DNA from: Candidatus Cybelea sp. | Lineage (GTDB): Bacteria > Vulcanimicrobiota > Vulcanimicrobiia > Vulcanimicrobiales > Vulcanimicrobiaceae | Length of the DNA: 64,000 bases | Assembly: GCA_036489315.1 (NCBI GenBank) | Contig: DASXFZ010000021.1 | Location: 41,241 to 105,240 of the forward strand | Direction of reading: 5' to 3' | Shown here: in pieces, positions 42,735 through 51,153 of the stretch | How positions within the stretch are numbered: position 1 is the first letter of the stretch | Layout of the letters: each line of letters begins with the position of its first letter | Position numbers and translations under genes: made by a program | Notes under the pieces: generated by a model | Told to the model about the DNA's origin: nothing | The model's database searches: none | Seen by the model: only the letters and a program-made list of their open reading frames with translations

Positions 42735-44672
42735 CTAGGGGGCGGGCATCGTCGCTTCCAGGTGATAGCCGTCGATCGTTCCGTCGACCCGCGCAGCGGC
42801 GCTGCTGCCGGCCGTCGGCCATGCGGCGTCGAGGTTGCCGGCCGCAGCACCTGATACCGTTAGATGAGCGTGCGCCATTGCGTCGCGCGCGTCGAAGTCG
42901 GCCGCGCCGGAAACGGCCAGATCCTTGGTCCACCCAATGCTGGAAAGCATCGCCCGGTCCGTGGCATTCTTTGGAGTCGCTGCGTACGACCCGCCGCGCA
43001 AACCCGAGCCCGAGGTGAGTCCGAACTCGTACGAGCGCGCGAGAACGTCGGCAGCGGCAAGCAGCGCGGCCGCAGCTGCGCGCAACTCTCGTGTGGGGGC
43101 GCGATTCCCGTGCGATGGACTGGCCGGATGGACTTCATCGAGCGTGCGAGAGAATGCCGGAACGAGATGGAGTGCGGGGACGCGCGCGGCGCACTGCGCG
43201 GCGACCTTTCCGGTTTGCCCGAAGCGGCGAACGATGCCGGCCGCACAGCCGTAGAAGTCGTCGAGCGCCGTAACGTGTCCGGTGTTGGCGACGATCACGT
43301 GCGTCGCCCGCGCGAAGAGCGCCGCCGCACGCGCGCCTTCCTCCGGCGTGGTGATCGTATCGAGATCGCCGTTAAGCACGAGGACCGGCACGTTTGGAAA
43401 GCGCGCATTGGGCGGTACCGGCTGACCGGCCGGGTGCTGCTTTGAGGCGACCGGCCACGTGGTGCAGAGCTGCAGGTACGCGTAGTCGATCGGTATGCCG
43501 AGATATTCGTCGACAGAAAATGGAGCGTAGAGCGCGGGATCGCTCTTGCGTTTCCGTTCGAGCGCCCGATGCCAAGCGGCGACGCGCTCCGGCGGCTGCA
43601 GGCGCATGTCGTAGGCCTGCGGATTGTCCGCGCAGCTCGCTGCGGCGAAGAGCCCTTGGCTGTAGCCTCGTGCTCGGCCGCCGGCGCCCTCTTCCTCGGC
43701 GTAGGCCTCGGCGACGAGCCGCTCGAGCGGCAGCGTGTCGTGCGCGTTTACGTACGCGCGCGCTGCGGCGTCGAGATCTCGATACGCGAGCGGATCGAGC
43801 CCGGCGCTATCCATGACGAACGCAATATTCGTCGGGGTAATGCGGCCGCGATTGGTGCGGAGCTGTGCGAGCAGGCTTTCGATCCGATCGATTGACGAGC
43901 CGCGCAAATCCGCGCAGACTGGTGAGCGAGTACACGCTGCGTTAAAGGCACTTCGCAGCTCGCGGGCGGTGCTGGGATACCATGGGCTGCCGCCCGTCAC
44001 CTGATAAGCGCCGTCGAGCACAATCGAGCGAACGCGATCGGGATGCCGCCCCGCGAAGGCTTGGACGAAAAACGAACCGTATGAGTCGCCGTAAAGGTCG
44101 ACCTTGCGTATGCGCAGCGTTGACAGGATGGTTGCCATATCGTCGGCTGCGATTGCCGTTCCATACAGGTCCGAGGTGCGCCCGAGCTGCTGCCCGCACC
44201 GGGTAACATTTCGCAGCTGCATGAGGTGCACGCGTTGCAGCGGTTGGCAGACGATCGCCTCAGATCGACCCGTTCCGCGGTTGTCGACGAGAAGCAAGTC
44301 GCGCGTGAGGAGCAGCGGCGCGTAAAGCTCGCGGTACAGTGACCGGGAGCCGATCGAAGGATAGCCGGGACCGCCTTCGACGGCGACGATCGTGCCGCCG
44401 GACCGTGCGGAGCGATTCGAATGCGGCAGCCACGCGAAGGCGATGTTGATCTTGCCCGGGACGCGACCGGCCGGATCGAGATCGACCTGTACCGTCCCGC
44501 ACTGGTAGTCGCCACCGAGACAGCGACGAAGCAGCGCCGAGCCCACTCGTAGGCCGGTACTCCCTTTATTCGCCGAACCGAGCGGCAGCGGCGGTGCGAG
44601 GCGCACTGCCGCGCACCCGGCGGCGAGGGCGAGCGCGATCGCTGCGAAGGCCTGTAAGCGCGAGTTTTCCAT
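42735..44672 (-). CDS. Alpha/beta-hydrolase lipoprotein of the TAP-like aminopeptidase family
   Basis: 645 residues from the ATG at 44672 (GGAGGAG just upstream). The leader FAAIALALAAGC has a lipobox. The hydrolase core has GGTIVAVEGGPGYPS (oxyanion loop), the nucleophile elbow GDSYGS, Asp in VLNGDLDTITTPEEG and His in VIVANTGHVTALDDF, as in tripeptidyl aminopeptidases with a TAP-like C-terminal domain. An extra C-terminal domain of about 130 residues follows. Probably an outer-membrane-linked peptidase or esterase. Spacing of the ribosome-binding site is short, so the ATG at 44696 is an alternative. Confidence 0.85.
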   Translation of the reverse strand: MENSRLQAFAAIALALAAGCAAVRLAPPLPLGSANKGSTGLRVGSALLRRCLGGDYQCGTVQVDLDPAGRVPGKINIAFAWLPHSNRSARSGGTIVAVEGGPGYPSIGSRSLYRELYAPLLLTRDLLLVDNRGTGRSEAIVCQPLQRVHLMQLRNVTRCGQQLGRTSDLYGTAIAADDMATILSTLRIRKVDLYGDSYGSFFVQAFAGRHPDRVRSIVLDGAYQVTGGSPWYPSTARELRSAFNAACTRSPVCADLRGSSIDRIESLLAQLRTNRGRITPTNIAFVMDSAGLDPLAYRDLDAAARAYVNAHDTLPLERLVAEAYAEEEGAGGRARGYSQGLFAAASCADNPQAYDMRLQPPERVAAWHRALERKRKSDPALYAPFSVDEYLGIPIDYAYLQLCTTWPVASKQHPAGQPVPPNARFPNVPVLVLNGDLDTITTPEEGARAAALFARATHVIVANTGHVTALDDFYGCAAGIVRRFGQTGKVAAQCAARVPALHLVPAFSRTLDEVHPASPSHGNRAPTRELRAAAAALLAAADVLARSYEFGLTSGSGLRGGSYAATPKNATDRAMLSSIGWTKDLAVSGAADFDARDAMAHAHLTVSGAAAGNLDAAWPTAGSSAAARVDGTIDGYHLEATMPAP

Positions 44673-44737
44673 GCTCCTCCGGCGATGATTCTTCATTCGG
44701 CGAAGCGAGCATCCTATCTAGATTGCTTCGATTGTCA

Positions 44738-47170
44738 TCAAATCGCTTTGATCTTCGCCATCATGCCCCCGTCTTCGTGATCGAGCATGTGGCAGTGGAA
44801 GACGAACGTGCCGCGAATCGCCGGGTTGCGAAAGTCGACGAGAATGCGCGCGATGCCGGGCGTGGTTTTGACCCCATCGCGCGTTTGGACCGGTACGAGC
44901 ACGGTGTCGCGCCACAGACGCGGGTAAACGCTCTTCCCGCCGATCGATTCGACGAGGAAGTGCACCTGGTGGATGTGGATGTCGTGCACCTCGTCGGTTT
45001 TGTTGCGCAGCGTCCACTCCTCGACCGTACCCGCGCGTACGACGACGGCGGCCGGTGCGTTCATCCGGAACGCGCGGCCATCGATGTAAAAGCCATCCGC
45101 GTCCTCCGTCAATACGATCGTGCGGCGCAGTCTTGCCGGGGGCGCCGCTATTGAAGCAGCTTTTTCCGGCGGCTCCGGCGCATCGTTGGGCGCAGCGCCG
45201 CCGGCATCCGAGTCCTGGCTGGAAATCGCCGCGAGCACCGCTTGCGGATCGCGGTCCCCGCCGGCGCCGCTCTCGTAACAGCGTGTCCGCAGCAGCGTCG
45301 GCAGCTTTAAGCCGGTAACGACGAACTCGGCGCGTCCTCCCGGCGGTACGACGACGTGCGGCATCCACAGAATCGTTGGATTCCCCGGATACGAAGCGAT
45401 CGGATAACCGTCGATCGCCACAACGCCGATTTGCTCGTTGTCGACCGCGAGATCCAGGATACGGCTCGCAGACGCATTGAGTACGCGAAAGAGCTGCCGT
45501 TCGCCGTCCGCGAGCGCAATCTGCGGCTGGGAAAGTCCATTGAGCGTCAGGTGCAGGCCTGGCTCGGGGAGGCACGACGCGTTCGGCCCAGGGTTGTCGT
45601 CGGCATCGACCGCGTGAGCCAAGCGCGGCGTCATCTTGCGCGCGTACCAGGGGATCGCCATGATGTTCGGGACCCTCTGGACGTCGCGCACGATAATCGT
45701 TCGTTCGCGCGTTGCTTGCAGCAACGGTACTCGTTCGCGCAACCCCGCCACGACGATCGCGCCCGCCATGCCGCTGGTTACCTGCCAATACGTTTCACCA
45801 TGTGCGTGCGGATGATACCAGTAGAGTCCCGGCGGCTGCGTAACCGGTACGCGCACGCGGTAGCGCAGCAAGGTCCCGGGCGGGGCGAGGGTCGTCATGA
45901 CATCGTCGCCCGGCGGCGCGGGCGCCACGTTGAGGCCGTGAAAGTGCAGGTTGACGTTATTCGCCGTGCTGGTCGAACGCGGCAGCTGGTTGCGCAGCGC
46001 GATCTCGATCGTGTCGCCGGGGCGTACGCGGATCGTCGGCGCGGCGCCGGCGCCCCGGTAGACGAAGTGCGGCGCGGGATTGGTCGCGTCGCTGGCCACG
46101 GCCAGCTGCAGCCGTGCGACTCCGTTGAGCGCCCGCACCTCCGGCACGTCCGGAATCGGCGACCGGGGATCGACAAACGCGCGGACGGTTGTCAGCGCAA
46201 CGCGCCCGAGGCTGCCGGCGTCGTCGAGGCTCCAGAGCGCGATTGCGATCGTGTTCTCGGCGTGTGGATCGACGATACCGGTCGGTAGCGGGAAGGTGTG
46301 GGACCGCCTGGTGCTGCTTGCGTAGTGCGCCACCAGCCAGCCGTTGACGAAGATGGAGGCGCGATAGTCGGCGCGGGGGGCGTCGTCGACCCGCACCGCC
46401 GCGAACGTGTCGCCTGGGAGGGTGACGTCGAGCGGCACCCGTACGCGATACCACGTGACGCCCGCGCGGCCGGCGCGCGCCGGCAGCGTCGCCTTTGCCC
46501 ACGAACGATCGTCGAATGCCGGATCCTGCCATCCGGCGATCTCGCCGGCAAGTCCGCCCGCATCGAGCGGTCCGCGCACGGGGTCGCTGTTAAACTCGCC
46601 ATTGCCGAGAATTCGCCAGGCGATCCTCCCCGCGCCGCCGACGAGCCGCGCGCGCAAGATACCGCGCGGCGGCACGCGCGTGCTGTCGCGGTTAAAGTCT
46701 TCGTCGTGCGGCGCGTTCTCGAAGAGCACCGCGATCGCGTTTGCTTTGCCGCGCCGCAGCATCGTGGGTTCGACCGGCAGCGAAACGCGAATCAACCCGT
46801 CGATATCGGCCGCTGCGCTTCCGAGAGACGCGCCGTTGAGCCACGCACCGCACGCGCCGCCGCGTCCGGCGATCGCGTCAACGACGAACGCGCGCTCGGT
46901 GCCGGTCGCAGTAAAGTGCCCGCGATACCAGACGGCGCCGTGATGGAACCCGTAATCGTCGACACCGAAGAAATTTCCGCTTACCGGCAAGCCGTTTTGC
47001 AGGTCGTCGCGATCGAACGGTCGCGAGACCAGCAACGGCGGCCACGCCTGATCGTTGAACGAGGGTTCGATCTCGTCTCGTCGGAATGCCGGCGCCAGCC
47101 GGTAATCGCCGGAAACTCCACCTGTTTGGGCGAGGGCGCCCAAGCGTCGGAGGGGCCGGCGCTCGTCCAT
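44738..47170 (-). CDS. Beta-galactosidase-type jelly-roll domains fused to a multicopper oxidase
   Basis: 810 residues from an ATG at 47170. The first 350 residues hold two jelly-roll modules like those after the catalytic domain of GH35 beta-galactosidases (FNDQAWPPLLVSRP, VWYRGHFTATGTE, AWLNGASLG; then WQDPAFDDRSWAKATLP, TWYRVRVPL, IFVNGWLVAHY). A complete laccase-like oxidase follows, with NLHFHGLNV, YWYHPHAHGET, HDIHIHQVHFLVES and FHCHMLDHEDGGMM supplying type 1, 2 and 3 copper ligands. The missing GH35 N-terminal part lies just upstream in another frame (46981-47844). The jelly roll lacks its own signal peptide, so an intact product probably needs the upstream frame through a -1 shift near 47.1 kb. 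Confidence 0.82.
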   Translation of the reverse strand: MDERRPLRRLGALAQTGGVSGDYRLAPAFRRDEIEPSFNDQAWPPLLVSRPFDRDDLQNGLPVSGNFFGVDDYGFHHGAVWYRGHFTATGTERAFVVDAIAGRGGACGAWLNGASLGSAAADIDGLIRVSLPVEPTMLRRGKANAIAVLFENAPHDEDFNRDSTRVPPRGILRARLVGGAGRIAWRILGNGEFNSDPVRGPLDAGGLAGEIAGWQDPAFDDRSWAKATLPARAGRAGVTWYRVRVPLDVTLPGDTFAAVRVDDAPRADYRASIFVNGWLVAHYASSTRRSHTFPLPTGIVDPHAENTIAIALWSLDDAGSLGRVALTTVRAFVDPRSPIPDVPEVRALNGVARLQLAVASDATNPAPHFVYRGAGAAPTIRVRPGDTIEIALRNQLPRSTSTANNVNLHFHGLNVAPAPPGDDVMTTLAPPGTLLRYRVRVPVTQPPGLYWYHPHAHGETYWQVTSGMAGAIVVAGLRERVPLLQATRERTIIVRDVQRVPNIMAIPWYARKMTPRLAHAVDADDNPGPNASCLPEPGLHLTLNGLSQPQIALADGERQLFRVLNASASRILDLAVDNEQIGVVAIDGYPIASYPGNPTILWMPHVVVPPGGRAEFVVTGLKLPTLLRTRCYESGAGGDRDPQAVLAAISSQDSDAGGAAPNDAPEPPEKAASIAAPPARLRRTIVLTEDADGFYIDGRAFRMNAPAAVVVRAGTVEEWTLRNKTDEVHDIHIHQVHFLVESIGGKSVYPRLWRDTVLVPVQTRDGVKTTPGIARILVDFRNPAIRGTFVFHCHMLDHEDGGMMAKIKAI

Positions 47171-47844
47171 CCCCAGGGAGTTCCCCGATACGCCTCGGCG
47201 AATAGCGTCGTTCCAAACGGAACCGTGACTCCGTCCTCGCGCACAACGCGCTCCAAACGTGCGGTACGTGGCGCGTCGCGCTCGCCGATCTCGTCGAGGA
47301 TCACGCTGCCCGTACCGTTGGCCAGCTGATGGCGCGCGGCGATCGCATCGATGCGCGCGAACCACTCACGAGACTCGCGAAGATAGCGCGCGCGCAGCCG
47401 GCTGCGGCTGGCCGTGCGCGCCAGCATCCAATCCGGAAGCCCGCTCGCATCGGCACCCGCATCGATGTATGGCCCCGACTGCACGACGATATACAAACCG
47501 GCCCGCGCCGCTTCGTCGAAGAGGGTGTCGAGATCGCGAACGCCGCTGAAGTCGTACGTTCCCGGCCGCGCGGAGTGGTAGCCCCAGTACAGGTCGAGCG
47601 CGACGGCGTTGTACCCCGCCGCCTTGATGCGGCGGAAAACCTCCGGCCAAAGCTGGGGTGCCGGAAGCTGCCAATAGTGGAACTGCGCCGCTGACAGCGC
47701 CACCTGCCGGCCGTCGATCGCGAGCGAGGTCCCGTTGTAAACGACGTCGTGGCGCGTACTGGCGTAACCGCAGCCGATGAGCGCCGTCGTTACGACGAGC
47801 CCGCTAAAAAGAAATGCGAGCGACCGCATTCGGATCGCTCGCAT
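46981..47844 (-). CDS. GH35 beta-galactosidase-like lipoprotein N-terminal part, out of frame with the following oxidase
   Basis: 287-residue frame; the first 255 look genuine. The leader FSGLVVTTALIGC has a lipobox. The barrel start reads ALSAAQFHYWQLPAPQLWPE and AGYNAVALDLYWGYHSARPG, then GTYDFSGVRDLDTLFDEAA, clear GH35 landmarks. Active-site positions are degenerate: the usual RPGPYICAEW is QSGPYIDAGA, and NEYG is DEIG, keeping only one Glu. After FPAITGW the frame loses similarity and ends, while the continuation is found in the -1 frame (PAFRRDEIEPSFNDQAW). Either a true frameshift, a sequencing error or recoding. A lost or altered glycosidase activity is likely. Confidence 0.7.
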   Translation of the reverse strand: MRAIRMRSLAFLFSGLVVTTALIGCGYASTRHDVVYNGTSLAIDGRQVALSAAQFHYWQLPAPQLWPEVFRRIKAAGYNAVALDLYWGYHSARPGTYDFSGVRDLDTLFDEAARAGLYIVVQSGPYIDAGADASGLPDWMLARTASRSRLRARYLRESREWFARIDAIAARHQLANGTGSVILDEIGERDAPRTARLERVVREDGVTVPFGTTLFAEAYRGTPWGWTSAGPSDAWAPSPKQVEFPAITGWRRHSDETRSNPRSTIRRGRRCWSRDRSIATTCKTACR

Positions 47845-47868
47845 AGAGATGCTAGTCGAGACAGCCTC

Positions 47869-48765
47869 CTATTTGACGACGCCCTTGATCGGCGAGGCCG
47901 ACGCGGCCGATCCGAGCGCTTTGACACCGAAGATATCCTCGATCGTTCGCAACACGCTGTAATGGTTTACGGTTTGGCTGAACTGTCCCGCCTTGACGTT
48001 GCCGATCAGAATCGTGGGAATTTGGTTGCCCGGGCTGCCGTCGTTTTCATCGAAGGTCAGGATCAGCAGTCCGTTGTTGGCCGTATCCCAATCGATCAGC
48101 TTGGGCAGATTCTTCGAAGCCCACTTGTCGCTGGTCGCGATCGAGCAGTCGTGTATGTCGTTGCACATGTTCGGCGTGATCCAGACAAACTGCGCGGGCA
48201 CCTTCGTCAGCGGCTTCTTGTAGACATAGCTAACCGACGCGGGCAGATTGGTGAAGTCGGGCCACGGCACGTGTTTGCGCATATACAGCCAGCGGCTCGG
48301 GAGTTTGTCGGGCACGGCTTGGCATCCCGTGAAGCCCAGGGAAGGCATGCTCTCGGCGTAACCGCGGAACGAGATTCCGGCCGCGAGCAGCTCGCTGCCG
48401 AGGTTGTCGACGCCGAAGCTGACGGGGCACTGATCGCCGTTGACGCCCTGGGTCGAACCGCTAAAGAGCGCAAGGTAGTTCGGTTCGCTGGGGTGGGTGA
48501 TCGCAAAGCTCTGCGTCATGTTCGCCCACGTCTTCGAGAGGCTCGTGATATAGGGCGCGTGCTGATTGCCGATCACTTCGTCGTAGGATTGATTTTCAAA
48601 AATAACGAGCTGGACGTACTTCGTTGTAAACTTTTTTGCCGCTCCGACTGGAATGTTTTGCGCGACGCTCGTCCCCGGCTGCGAAGGGCTCGTTGCGGCG
48701 ATCGCCTGACATCCTGCGAGTGCGCCGGCGAGCATCGCGAGGATCGTCACGTGCTTGAGGTTCAA
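47869..48765 (-). CDS. Phosphoesterase-family lipoprotein (acid phosphatase/phospholipase C-like)
   Basis: 298 residues. The leader HVTILAMLAGALAGC has a lipobox. VQLVIFENQSYDEVIGN supplies the metal-binding Glu-Asn of the PF04185 phosphoesterase family. FAITHPSEPNYLALFSGST and LLILTFDENDGSPGNQIPTI carry the other metal-ligand positions, and NHYSVLRTIEDIFG closes the fold. It hydrolyses phosphate esters in the periplasm or at the surface. Head of the minus-strand block of exported proteins; 24 bases separate it from the GH35-like frame. Confidence 0.9.
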   Translation of the reverse strand: MNLKHVTILAMLAGALAGCQAIAATSPSQPGTSVAQNIPVGAAKKFTTKYVQLVIFENQSYDEVIGNQHAPYITSLSKTWANMTQSFAITHPSEPNYLALFSGSTQGVNGDQCPVSFGVDNLGSELLAAGISFRGYAESMPSLGFTGCQAVPDKLPSRWLYMRKHVPWPDFTNLPASVSYVYKKPLTKVPAQFVWITPNMCNDIHDCSIATSDKWASKNLPKLIDWDTANNGLLILTFDENDGSPGNQIPTILIGNVKAGQFSQTVNHYSVLRTIEDIFGVKALGSAASASPIKGVVK

Positions 48766-48869
48766 GGGCTGCTCCTTTCAGTCGAGGTTCGCTGCCCCTT
48801 CCCTACGCCGCCGGAGGCAACGCTCCCGCCGCGCCTTAACGCCTTAACGCACGCATAATAAAGAGTTTG

Positions 48870-49406
48870 CTAGAACGTAATCGAGCTAGCCGGTGCGCAC
48901 TGCGACGGCACAAACTGCAGACTGAACCCCGGCGTATTCGTCGCCGCCGTCGCGCCGGCACTCGACGCTAAGTTGGCGCGATGCGAAGGCGTCGCTGAGA
49001 AGAGATCCTTCGATTGGTTATCGACGAGCGATCCGATCGTTGTGTTCGCAGGAGGCGCATACGCGCTCGCCGGTGCGGCCGACGGGGCGAAGTTGTTTGC
49101 GAGACACCCCGCTTGGAGCCACGGCGGCGGCTGATATAAAACATAGCTGCGGCTCGGCTCCGATGTTCCACGCCAGCTGGGATAGAGCGTTCCACCATTC
49201 GGCTCGAGCGATCTTGGGTGCAGATTGATCTCGGGAGTCCGATACACACTCCGCTCGGTTGCACGCCCCGCCTCAGAACGCGCCTGCGGATGCGGAGCCG
49301 CTCCGCGGTACACGGGCACGACTACCGTGGGCGGCGCCGCGATCGTTATCGCCGGCGTAAGGATTGTCAGAGCGATTGCACCTGCGACAGCCAAGGAGCG
49401 TATCAT
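48870..49406 (-). CDS. Exported protein of unknown function
   Basis: 178 residues from the ATG at 49406, which gives a clean Sec signal (MIRSLAVAGAIALTILTPAI then TIA-AP). The mature part is low-complexity, rich in Ala, Pro and Ser, with YVLYQPPPWLQAGCLANNFA and a final Cys-containing stretch. No family recognised. The open frame extends further upstream, but that part has no leader character. Confidence 0.6.
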   Translation of the reverse strand: MIRSLAVAGAIALTILTPAITIAAPPTVVVPVYRGAAPHPQARSEAGRATERSVYRTPEINLHPRSLEPNGGTLYPSWRGTSEPSRSYVLYQPPPWLQAGCLANNFAPSAAPASAYAPPANTTIGSLVDNQSKDLFSATPSHRANLASSAGATAATNTPGFSLQFVPSQCAPASSITF

Positions 49407-49522
49407 CGTCTGTAATTTCGAGTGCGCCCGGCGGTATCCCCCATCCCGCTTCCGGGCGATCTCGAAACCGACCCGGTGCCCGCAGCAAATGCAATAAGCA
49501 AGGCCAAGTAGCCGGCGGAGCG

Positions 49523-50203
49523 CTAAACGAGGCAGGTAAGGATCGCGCGCCCCTTTTTCGCCGCGTCTGCATAGAAGTCGCGGAGGCGCCGAAAGCCGTC
49601 GGTCACCCAATCTGCGTCGGAGCTCTTCCAGCCCGGATAAATATCGAGCTCCTCCATTCGCGCGGCATCGAAGCGTCCCGCGGCCTCTGCTTCTAGGCCG
49701 GGGACACTCAGCTGCTCGGCGAGCTGTGCTACTTGTTCCGCGGTGAAATAGCGCGCCGGGCCGTAACCGGAGAAGCCTTCGTCGTCGTCACCGAGCGCGC
49801 TGCCGCCAAGAACCGCCTGGCTCAAGAGTGCCGGCCCGGGCTCGGGTTCACCGCAAAGGATGTAGTGCACGCCGTGCCACGCCTTGTCGAGCGAAAGGAC
49901 GTCGCGTTTGCCCGATGGGTTCGGAGGCTGCGCGGCGGCGCGCGCCTCGAAGAGTTTCAAAAGATCGTCACTCCCGAGGGCCGCGGTTAACTCCTCCGGG
50001 GTCTTGCCCAAGCGCGCCGCCGTGTCGGCGAGCATCTGCGGACCGATAGTCCGTATCCGATCCCGCATCGCTTGCGCCAAGTTGCTGAAGGCATCGGGCA
50101 CGCCCGCATCTTCTTGGAAGAGCGACTCCACCAACTCGGGTGCGGCAACGAAGCGAGAAAGCTCGGCGCTGTCCACCTGCACGAAGGTTGCGTTCATCGA
50201 CAT
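49523..50203 (-). CDS. DUF1877 (YfbM-like) protein
   Basis: 226 residues. SLDKAWHGVHYILCG is the family landmark, followed by LLSQAVLGGSALGDDDEGFS, GPARYFTAEQVAQLAEQLS and DADWVTDGFRRLRDFYADAA, all typical of DUF1877. Soluble; function unknown. The ATG at 50203 lies two bases after the stop of a small upstream gene, so they form a pair. An ATG six bases later is equally possible. Confidence 0.87.
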   Translation of the reverse strand: MSMNATFVQVDSAELSRFVAAPELVESLFQEDAGVPDAFSNLAQAMRDRIRTIGPQMLADTAARLGKTPEELTAALGSDDLLKLFEARAAAQPPNPSGKRDVLSLDKAWHGVHYILCGEPEPGPALLSQAVLGGSALGDDDEGFSGYGPARYFTAEQVAQLAEQLSVPGLEAEAAGRFDAARMEELDIYPGWKSSDADWVTDGFRRLRDFYADAAKKGRAILTCLV

Positions 50204-50205
50204 CG

Positions 50206-50448
50206 TTAGAGCCGGCCTTGGGCCGCGTAACGGAACTGCCCCGGCTTCCAAACGCAGACGCTGCCGTCGTTCATGACGAACGATTCGCATCCGTCGACCT
50301 CCGCGTTGAAGTCTTCGTTGAGCTGCTTAGTCGCGGGCCAATTGACGGCCGGTTCTTGGCGCGCGGCGCCCCGCACCTTTGTGTTCGAGAACTGCGGCGA
50401 TTTCACGAGCGCGTTGAGCGCGGCAGCGAGTCTTCGAGCATCGTCCAT
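50206..50448 (-). CDS. Small hypothetical protein upstream of the DUF1877 gene
   Basis: 80 residues from an ATG at 50448. It contains LAAALNALVKSPQFSNTKVR and a C-terminal CESFVMNDGSVCVWKPGQFR. Its stop is two bases before the DUF1877 start, which argues that it is real and co-translated. A longer reading to 50523 is possible. No family recognised. Confidence 0.5.
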   Translation of the reverse strand: MDDARRLAAALNALVKSPQFSNTKVRGAARQEPAVNWPATKQLNEDFNAEVDGCESFVMNDGSVCVWKPGQFRYAAQGRL

Positions 50449-50521
50449 TGCCGTAGGCGTTCCTTGGGTCGAGCTAAGACCCTCCGCCGGATTAAGGGCG
50501 CCCAGCCCGAAATGGGACGGC

Positions 50522-51046
50522 ATGGCAATCGTGGCGTTCGTGCGCGGCGCGAACGTGGGTGGACATCGAAGGTTTCGCCCTTCGCTCCTAGCCAAGGAGT
50601 TAGAGCGCTTCGACGTCGTCAACGTCGGCGCGACGGGCCTGTTCGTCGTTCGCAACCCTGGCGCGGCGCAAACATTTCGTTCGGAGTTCGTCCGCCGTTT
50701 GCCGTTCGACGCGCAAGTGGTCTTGTGCGAGGGTACGGATCTGCTCGCCCTCGAGACGCGCCCGCCGTTCAAGCGAATCCCGGTCGATGGGGATCACGTT
50801 CGCTTCGTCAGCATCGTCCTCGGATCGCCGCCGGGACGGCTGCCCGCGATGCCGTTCGGAATCCCTTCGAACGACGATTGGTACGTGCGCATCGTCGGAT
50901 GGAAAAAGCAATTCATTTTCGGCGTCTACCGGCGCCATATGAAGACGATTTCATATCTCGGCCGGATCGACAAGGCGCTTGGCGTGCCGGTCACGACGCG
51001 AAACTGGAGTACGATCGAGGCTGTGCTGAAGGTCCTGAAGACGTAG
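50522..51046 (+). CDS. DUF1697 protein
   Basis: 174 residues. IVAFVRGANVGGHRRF at the start, DVVNVGATGLFVV and the C-terminal GVPVTTRNWSTIEAVLKVL are the DUF1697 signature positions, the family usually reading LLRGINVGG ... NVRSYIQSGN ... TTRNWNTV. Function unknown, cytoplasmic. The ATG at 50522 begins the conserved domain directly; the frame is open much further upstream but without family similarity. Divergent from the small gene at 50206-50448. Confidence 0.87.
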   Translation: MAIVAFVRGANVGGHRRFRPSLLAKELERFDVVNVGATGLFVVRNPGAAQTFRSEFVRRLPFDAQVVLCEGTDLLALETRPPFKRIPVDGDHVRFVSIVLGSPPGRLPAMPFGIPSNDDWYVRIVGWKKQFIFGVYRRHMKTISYLGRIDKALGVPVTTRNWSTIEAVLKVLKT

Positions 51047-51153
51047 GCGGTCCCTAGGCGCTTGGCGCGGTGGGCCTCCCGGCGGGCGTTTGCGGACGCT
51101 CACATCGCTACGATGTGCCCAACAGCACTTGTAGCACTTTGAGGAGCCCTACC

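Noticed and set aside
46298..47329. Plus-strand open frame of 343 codons over the jelly-roll region
   Set aside because: Antisense to jelly-roll domains with recognisable motifs; Arg/Ala-rich composition of a shadow frame.
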